A stretch of DNA of 33,992 nucleotides, taken from positions 1 through 33,992 of IMG/VR virus record IMGVR_UViG_3300010354_000299; one strand, given 5' to 3'. Position numbers and translations under genes: made by a program. The notes beneath the pieces were generated by a model. That model saw nothing but the letters and a program-made list of their open reading frames with translations, did no database searches and had not been told where the DNA came from. The stretch is from a virus. This document shows, in pieces, positions 29,163 through 33,992 of this stretch (position 1 is its first letter; each line of letters begins with the position of its first letter).

Positions 29163-29605
29163 TAGTCAAACGCCTCATCAAAGGCCGTGGAGAACGCCGT
29201 CGCGCCGAGAAGCAGATGCTCCCCATCGGTCACTTCAGCGGGGTCGTAAATCGTGAACGTGTTGTACGAGGACGGGTCGATGGCTTCGAGGTCAATCCGC
29301 TGGCCCTGCAAGGCCCGCATCGTGACTACACCTCGGATGTAATACAGGGTCTCGTCGCCTTCCTGCTTGACCAGTCCGAAGGGGTCCACCTCGACGTACT
29401 CCGCGACGGTCGCGGTGAACGTGGTGCGGATGTCCGAGTGCGACATCGGCGCCCCGCCAATGTTCTGCCGCTGGGCCGTGGCGTCGAGTCGGCCCCAGAA
29501 GATGCCGGTCTTGACATAGACCGACCGGGCAAACCCGTCGCCGCCGTTCTGGTCACGGCGGTAGAACGCGAGGCGGGTATCAAGGAGGCCGGGAGCGACG
29601 TACAT
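29162..29605 (-). CDS. Head-tail adaptor / stopper-like protein
   Basis: The 147-aa protein begins MYVAPGLLDTRLAFYRRDQN, with GFARSVYVKTGIFWGRLDAT, SDIRTTFTATVAEYVEVDPF and YYIRGVVTMRALQGQRIDLE. The order GLLDTRLAFYRR, W-G-RL, R-TFTA, YYIRGV...IDLEAID fits the Phage_H_T_join (SPP1 gp16-type) family, which closes the portal channel to the tail. The C-terminal 40 residues are extra to the family core. Confidence 0.75.
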   Translation of the reverse strand: MYVAPGLLDTRLAFYRRDQNGGDGFARSVYVKTGIFWGRLDATAQRQNIGGAPMSHSDIRTTFTATVAEYVEVDPFGLVKQEGDETLYYIRGVVTMRALQGQRIDLEAIDPSSYNTFTIYDPAEVTDGEHLLLGATAFSTAFDEAFD

Positions 29606-30171
29606 CAGCCAGCCACCGCGAGCTTGAACGTCCGAAGCACCTTTAGCACCCGAGCCGCCGTATCCCGCGAGACATCCCAGCTAATCGAGGTACCAGCCGC
29701 CGTCTCATTGGCGGCATTTGGGGTGCGCTTTTGATAGAGGTCCGCCGCCAAGTCGATGATGCATTGCGACAAAACCGGCTCTATTCTCGCGTAATCGCCC
29801 CGTAGAGACAGTCCGCAGTTGGTGGTAATGGTGTAGGGGCCATACGGGAACGAGTAGCCCGCATTGGCGTAAATAACGCCCGAGGCTTGATTGATAGTGT
29901 AGTCGGTCGCCGGGACCGTCACGCCCTCGGAGTCCACGATGGTCGCCGTGGTGCCAATAGGCCGCTGGGGAAAGATGAGCGAGAGGCAGGGCTGGGGGTC
30001 AATCGTGTCTGCTCGGTCCACCGCCGTCGTACTGACAGCGGTGACCGGCACATCGGTCCAGACTTCCATCTGCGCCTTTGCCCGGTCGAGTAACGCCTGA
30101 AGCAACGCATTCTCGGCGTTGCTTTCAATGCGGAGATAGGTCTTTAGGTCAGCTACGGTAGGGAGGGCCAT
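29605..30171 (-). CDS. Head-tail connector (gp6/gp15-like)
   Basis: The 188-aa protein starts MALPTVADLKTYLRIESNAE, then NALLQALLDRAKAQMEVWTD, and ends in CIIDLAADLYQKRTPNAANE. The start ADLKTYLRI...LLQALLDRA and the end LAADLYQKR are typical of gp6-like head-tail connectors that bind the portal ring. The middle part (Ser/Thr/Pro-rich beta) is longer than in HK97 gp6. It overlaps the glycosyltransferase end by 23 bp. Confidence 0.8.
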   Translation of the reverse strand: MALPTVADLKTYLRIESNAENALLQALLDRAKAQMEVWTDVPVTAVSTTAVDRADTIDPQPCLSLIFPQRPIGTTATIVDSEGVTVPATDYTINQASGVIYANAGYSFPYGPYTITTNCGLSLRGDYARIEPVLSQCIIDLAADLYQKRTPNAANETAAGTSISWDVSRDTAARVLKVLRTFKLAVAG

Positions 30172-31324
30172 TGCGCTTTGCCTCGGTCAAGATTGCCGCG
30201 TACTTCGCCCCCACCACCGGGTAGTCGTGGTAGGTCCGCACGTACTGATGCACCCGCTCAACTTCTGCCGCATAGAAGCTACGGTCCTGCGCGAGTTTCG
30301 CCAAGACCTGCCGTAGCTGATATTCGTCGTTCGCCACCGTCCACGGCACCGGGATGCCGAGCTTCACCAAATCGTTCTGCGCCTCGGGGTCGCCCGCGAT
30401 GACCGCCTTGCCCATCGCCCCGCCCTCCAAGCCCGACCCCTGCATCCCCAACCAGAAGCTATCGAACACCGCATCGCAGGACGCCTTCAGCCGCAAAGCC
30501 GCGCCGTGTTCCATCCCCTCAATCAGCACCGGCTCGATGTCGATGTTCTCGTGCATCTTGAGGTAGTCACAGGCCCGGAGGAACTCTTGCGTCCCCTTAA
30601 TCCGCCGCATCGTCGGGCTGTGCGCCACGCGAAACGTCTTGGACTTGACGGCTTCTTCTTTTGCAATCTGCTGGTAGTCATCCACCGGCATCGGGATAGG
30701 AAGCCAATGCTTGATGCCGAGGCGGTGGTGGTAGGGTCTGGCGCCAAAGCAGATGGCGTCCATTCGGTCATCGTTCCCGCCGTCGTTGACCTTGACCGAG
30801 CCAGCCATATTGCCGGGGTCGACCGAGCCGTGATAGGTCAGGGCTTGAATGAGGCCGTCCCGCGTCCCCCGCCGAAGCTGGTTCCGCAAAACCCAGTAGT
30901 CCATGTGACTATGCACCACATCCGCTGTCTCGTAGAGTAACTGGATGGTGGTCGCGTCAATATCGGTATCCCATTGGCGCAAGTCGCAATGCTTGTTGGT
31001 GTGTCCGTACCGAACCAGCGCCGACACTACCCCCGGCACCGTGTTCGCCGCCGAGTGGTAGCGATAGACCGCCGAGCCGGGGTCGTAGGCGGTCAACTGT
31101 AAGACTTTGAGCGCGGACGAGTCGTAGGGCGTTGCCGTGTAGTGCGAGGTGATAAGGCCCGGAGACAGTATCCGGCCTGCACTCGCCCACACGCGGTCAA
31201 TCTGCTCCCGAGACGCCACCACCCCTCCCGCAAATAGCTCCTCGGCCTGCGCCGTAGGAAGCACAATCTGTTGGCCCTTCTCATACACCTGTCCGTTAAT
31301 CAGGGCCTTCACACGGACGGTCAC
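30149..31324 (-). CDS. Glycosyltransferase-like protein in the head gene block
   Basis: The 391-aa protein (from GTG 31324) begins with a short domain (1-38, VKALINGQVYEKGQQIVLPT) like those found at the start of small phage head proteins. From ~73 it has a GT-B-like core: VLQLTAYDPGSAVYRYHSAA, AHSPTMRRIKGTQEFLRACD (~234-253) and GLEGGAMGKAVIAGDPEAQN (~298-317), which corresponds to the donor-site loop of GT4 enzymes. No plain GRLxxxKG is present. The gene sits between capsid protein and connector. The true start could be GTG 31312 instead; both lie after the hairpin and neither has a strong ribosome site. Target unknown. Confidence 0.75.
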   Translation of the reverse strand: MTVRVKALINGQVYEKGQQIVLPTAQAEELFAGGVVASREQIDRVWASAGRILSPGLITSHYTATPYDSSALKVLQLTAYDPGSAVYRYHSAANTVPGVVSALVRYGHTNKHCDLRQWDTDIDATTIQLLYETADVVHSHMDYWVLRNQLRRGTRDGLIQALTYHGSVDPGNMAGSVKVNDGGNDDRMDAICFGARPYHHRLGIKHWLPIPMPVDDYQQIAKEEAVKSKTFRVAHSPTMRRIKGTQEFLRACDYLKMHENIDIEPVLIEGMEHGAALRLKASCDAVFDSFWLGMQGSGLEGGAMGKAVIAGDPEAQNDLVKLGIPVPWTVANDEYQLRQVLAKLAQDRSFYAAEVERVHQYVRTYHDYPVVGAKYAAILTEAKRNGPPYRS

Positions 31325-31349
31325 TTCAACTGCTGACGGAAGCGCCGAA

Positions 31350-31375
31350 GCGGAGGGGGTGATGGCCCCCTCCGC
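31350..31375 (-). terminator. Perfect 10-bp GC hairpin after the capsid gene
   Basis: The minus strand reads GCGGAGGGGG, loop CCATCA, CCCCCTCCGC. It lies 26 bases after the capsid stop. There is no U-tract, so it is more likely an mRNA-stabilising 3' end or a partial terminator that lowers expression of the next gene. The next gene's start must lie beyond it. Confidence 0.5.
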
Positions 31376-31400
31376 ACCGACTGTGCGCTTGGCTCTCGGC

Positions 31401-32759
31401 TTACGCAGAGGCCGTGTTGTCCAGCACAACGAACGGGCTATGCTCGTCAACCTTGTTGCCCGACGAGTCAATCGCGTAGGCATAGGTCGAGGTCGGGAGC
31501 GGGATGCCCCCGGCGCGAGCAACGAACCGGTACGTGGTGATGTCGTTCACGAACTTGTAGTGAATCGAGGACTCGACCGTGAGGGCCTGACGAAGCCCCA
31601 TCGCGTAAAAGTCGCCGTTCACCAGCGCCACATCGCCCTCGGTCCCGAGCGTCGGGAGGAGGTCCGTGACAATGACCGGAAGCCCGAGGAGGGTCATCTG
31701 GGGCTTGTCGCGGAGGTTCGGAATCCACGTGACCATCGTGTTGTTCGTGGTCTGCATCGCAAACAACTGGGCCAGCACGCGGCGAGAAATCATCCACACC
31801 GAGTTCGGGCCGTGCGTGTGACGCTCGTACATCTGGAAGGCATCACGCGCCTTGAACTCGTTCGCGGTCTGACGCACGACCTTGAGGAGCGCCGAGTTGT
31901 TGGTGTTGAACGCGCCGAGCGGCTGGCTCGACCCGGTGCCGTCGATGGTGATGTCTTCGTTAATCTTGTTGATGACCTGCCCACCGACAGCGGCAGTCAC
32001 CTCGGCGGGAAGCTCGCCGGTGAAGTCATCGCCAAGCAGTTCGTCACCGAACTCCGTCACAGCGGCGTACTTATACATCGTGAGGAGACGCTGACCGAAG
32101 TTCGGGTCACGCTCCGGCTTGGTCGCGCCTTCGCCAACGATGGTGACGTTCGCAATCTTACCCGCCATTGGGCGGTTAAGGGTGGACGTACCCTCGTCCT
32201 GCAAGAGATACGGGATACGGAGCGAACGGCCCGGCACGTTGTAGCGGCGGGCGTACTGAAAGAGACCCGGCTGGGCATTGCTCACCGAGAAAATCTCGGG
32301 AACCTGCGAGAGCGGGAGGAGGAACTCACCACCGTTGGTCGAGCCGGTGATGGTGCGGGTCATCATATCGACCGTGCGAAGCGCCTCGGCCTCCTTCGCA
32401 TTCGCCGGCCCCTTCGCCACGGCGCGGACATACGAGCCGATGGAGGGGAACGCCTTGACGAGAACCGAGCGGACCTTCTCGCTCGCGTCCTTCATCCCAG
32501 CAAACTCGGTGCGGTCAGCACCGCTGACGTCCATCCGCACAAGGCCCTCGTCGCCACCCTGACGGGCGACCTCGGCATCAGCGGTGAACTCGGCGGCAGA
32601 CTGCGCCCGCATCTCAAGCGCACGGATGTCAGCGGTGCGCTTCTCAACTTCCTCCGCCGTGAAGCTGGCGGTCGGGTCCATAAGCTCGCTACGGAGCTTG
32701 TGCGCCTGCTCGCGGAACTCGTTCGCGGCGCGGTTCTTGGAAACAAGTGGGGCCTTCAT
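31401..32759 (-). CDS. Major capsid protein, HK97 fold
   Basis: The 452-aa protein has an N-terminal helical delta-type region (1-~70, REQAHKLRSELMDPTASFTA, KRTADIRALEMRAQSAAEF). The HK97-type core begins near GGEFLLPLSQVPEIFSVSNA and includes RIPYLLQDEGTSTLNRPMAG, TEFGDELLGDDFTGELPAEV (P-domain spine) and NGDFYAMGLRQALTVESS. The delta region is probably removed by the upstream protease; the cleavage site is not obvious. The gene has its own ribosome site (GAGAG) and is followed by a strong hairpin. It forms the icosahedral shell. Confidence 0.93.
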   Translation of the reverse strand: MKAPLVSKNRAANEFREQAHKLRSELMDPTASFTAEEVEKRTADIRALEMRAQSAAEFTADAEVARQGGDEGLVRMDVSGADRTEFAGMKDASEKVRSVLVKAFPSIGSYVRAVAKGPANAKEAEALRTVDMMTRTITGSTNGGEFLLPLSQVPEIFSVSNAQPGLFQYARRYNVPGRSLRIPYLLQDEGTSTLNRPMAGKIANVTIVGEGATKPERDPNFGQRLLTMYKYAAVTEFGDELLGDDFTGELPAEVTAAVGGQVINKINEDITIDGTGSSQPLGAFNTNNSALLKVVRQTANEFKARDAFQMYERHTHGPNSVWMISRRVLAQLFAMQTTNNTMVTWIPNLRDKPQMTLLGLPVIVTDLLPTLGTEGDVALVNGDFYAMGLRQALTVESSIHYKFVNDITTYRFVARAGGIPLPTSTYAYAIDSSGNKVDEHSPFVVLDNTASA

Positions 32760-32774
32760 TGTCGTGTTCTCTCG

Positions 32775-33578
32775 TTACTTGGGTAGGACGAACGATGACC
32801 GCACCGCCTTGATACGGTCCTCCATCTTGGCATACCGTGCCGTGCTGTCCGTCGAGGTGGGCGTATCCAATACCACAGGGGCATCAGACGAAGCCGTCTC
32901 GGTAGCGACAGGCGTGGGCTTGTATGTGTCCAGCAATGCCATCCGTGCTTCGTCAGACAGCGCATCTAACGCGGCACGAGCGGCAAGTAGCAGGAGTTCA
33001 TCGTCCGTGCGCTCGGGCGACTCCTCCTCCTCCAGTTGAGCCACCGGGTCGGTGGTCTCCATATCCTCATTACGGGCCGAGGCAATCTCTGCCCCCGGCA
33101 CGGCAGGCATCGGCGTGATGCTCACCTCGCGAAGTTCAATCTCGGTGAACCGCTCGACCGGCTTGCCATTGACGGTCACCATCTCCGAGGCTCGCGGGAT
33201 GAACCCGATGCTGAACCCCGTCGAGGCGCCGCTTGCCAAGACTGCCTTGACGTACTCCAACGCGGCCCGACCGTCGGCGGTGTCAAAGATGTCGGCGGTC
33301 ATCACGACCGCATCGCCCATCTCCCGCATCTCGGTGACCACGCCCACGTGCGCCTTGCTGGTCCGTTCGTGGTCCATCAGGAGCGGAACCTTGCGAGCCG
33401 AGACCTTGTTGTTGATGGTCCGCTTGGCAGACTCGCGGGCGAACATCGTCTGATAGCTGTCCACCACCTCATAGGTCAGCGCCACGCCCGACACGCGCCC
33501 TGCAATACCGGGCGGGAGGTCGGACTCGGCACGGATTTGTGGGGCGGCTTCGGTCAGGTGGTAGCGCGTGGACTTCAT
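32775..33578 (-). CDS. Prohead protease (HK97 / S78 family)
   Basis: In the 267-aa protein the catalytic His is H70 (LLMDHERTSKAHVGVVTEMR) and the nucleophile is most likely S123 (STGFSIGFIPRA); E147/E149 of FTEIELREVSI lie close to the usual acidic partner. The order DHE...GxV...SIGF...EVSITPMPA is standard. It cleaves the capsid delta domain during prohead maturation. The C-terminal ~90 residues are acidic (QLEEEESPERTDDE) and end in a basic helix, possibly a scaffold-like tail. The gene precedes the capsid gene by 15 bp. Confidence 0.93.
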   Translation of the reverse strand: MKSTRYHLTEAAPQIRAESDLPPGIAGRVSGVALTYEVVDSYQTMFARESAKRTINNKVSARKVPLLMDHERTSKAHVGVVTEMREMGDAVVMTADIFDTADGRAALEYVKAVLASGASTGFSIGFIPRASEMVTVNGKPVERFTEIELREVSITPMPAVPGAEIASARNEDMETTDPVAQLEEEESPERTDDELLLLAARAALDALSDEARMALLDTYKPTPVATETASSDAPVVLDTPTSTDSTARYAKMEDRIKAVRSSFVLPK

Positions 33579-33581
33579 CGG

Positions 33582-33737
33582 TTACTCCGGTTCGGCCTTT
33601 GGCAGTTGCTCGTTCAGGACCGCTTCAAGCGCCTGTACCCCAGCCGCAACCTCGGCGTAGGGACGCTGGCGCATATAGTTGAGGATGCCAACGGCGAGCG
33701 TGGCAGGGATGGTGACATTCTGCGGTGTGTCTGTCAT
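33582..33737 (-). CDS. Small 51-aa phage protein
   Basis: The frame reads MTDTPQNVTIPATLAVGILN, YMRQRPYAEVAAGVQALEAV, then LNEQLPKAEPE. The core, a helix ending YMRQRPYAEV followed by a second helix, is a common micro-protein in phage head regions. ATG 33737 has GAGG 5 bases upstream. Function unknown; it lies 3 bp from the protease gene. Confidence 0.7.
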   Translation of the reverse strand: MTDTPQNVTIPATLAVGILNYMRQRPYAEVAAGVQALEAVLNEQLPKAEPE

Positions 33738-33742
33738 AAGCC

Positions 33743-33992
33743 TCAAGGAAGGTTGAGAGAACTGCCGTTGAAGTATAACGCGGGGTGTTCTTCGGTGCCT
33801 AGTACGTCATGCCGTACTTCATGCGCCCACAAATCCTTCCGGTCCTCGTACCGCTTCAGCACTACGATGACCCGGCTGTGCTTCCAGTACTTGCCCCAAT
33901 GGGTCGAGCCGTCGGGGAAGCGGTCGCCCTGATAGACCCCGTAGCGGAGGCCGCTCGGGTCCGCATACGCCGCCGCCGTGCCACGGCTGGTC
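33743..33992 (-). CDS. Putative HExxH zinc metallopeptidase-like protein (N-terminus missing)
   Basis: The frame enters at the right edge and ends at TGA 33743 (82 residues visible). It contains SGLRYGVYQGDRFPDGSTHW, GKYWKHSRVIVVLKRYEDRK and DLWAHEVRHDVLGTEEHPAL. HEVRH is a gluzincin-like zinc site, and the H in EEHP could be a third ligand. Short phage proteins with HExxH followed by HP and an aromatic residue are often annotated as metallopeptidases or lipoproteins; their role is unknown. Activity is not shown by sequence alone. Confidence 0.6.
   Translation of the reverse strand, partial: TSRGTAAAYADPSGLRYGVYQGDRFPDGSTHWGKYWKHSRVIVVLKRYEDRKDLWAHEVRHDVLGTEEHPALYFNGSSLNLP

Noticed and set aside
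31149-32786. 545-codon open frame on the plus strand
   Set aside because: It is the antisense of the capsid gene; GC-rich codon use leaves the opposite frame open. It has no ribosome site and its composition (His/Arg/Val/Leu-rich) is that of a shadow frame.

Overview
The window is most of a tailed double-stranded DNA phage (class Caudoviricetes) with an HK97-type head and a probable siphovirus tail. Every gene I can support lies on the minus strand, so transcription runs from the right edge to the left. Genes are packed with ATGA, GTGA, TGATG or TAATG junctions, the composition is GC-rich, and most genes have GGAG-type ribosome binding sites, as expected of a phage of a GC-rich bacterium. The host cannot be named from the sequence. 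I see no integrase, no lysogeny repressor, no tRNA, and no DNA polymerase or helicase.

Layout in transcription order. 33992-31401: an HExxH protein cut by the window edge, a small protein, the prohead protease and the major capsid protein, followed by a perfect GC hairpin. 31324-25532: a glycosyltransferase inserted in the head block, head-tail connectors, a small structural protein with a fibre-type start, a protein made of thirteen exact 20-residue repeats, and neck and tail completion proteins. 25498-17372: tail tube protein, the G/GT chaperone pair with a textbook -1 frameshift site, tape measure, and a 1462-residue tail-tip/fibre protein ending in collagen-like repeats. 17369-15163: two paralogous glycosyltransferases. 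15160-13677: lysis genes (TM/coiled-coil protein, holin, amidase, spanin-like protein). 13664-5284: small proteins of DNA metabolism and regulation (metallophosphoesterase, PD-(D/E)xK-like and VSR-like nucleases, HNH protein, SSB-like protein, excisionase-like HTH, CmcI-like methyltransferase, several zinc-knuckle peptides). 5287-262: GT2 glycosyltransferase, small and large terminase subunits, and a portal protein fused to a Mu gpF-like domain. 246-1: start of a tail or head fibre gene cut by the left edge.

How it fits together. The terminase-portal block at the left edge and the protease-capsid block at the right edge are normally neighbours, so the window probably covers most of a circular or circularly permuted genome cut between portal and protease. 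Four glycosyltransferases and one CmcI-type methyltransferase suggest that the phage decorates virion or host glycans.

Control elements cluster at 6738-6788, 7384-7442, 10559-10720 and 11491-11592. The most unusual is a predicted ~90-nt RNA (10685-10597) with its own promoter and terminator. Its hairpin loop is complementary to the Shine-Dalgarno boxes of the leaders at 6465-6480 and 10535-10543, and nearly so to the one at 6718-6731.
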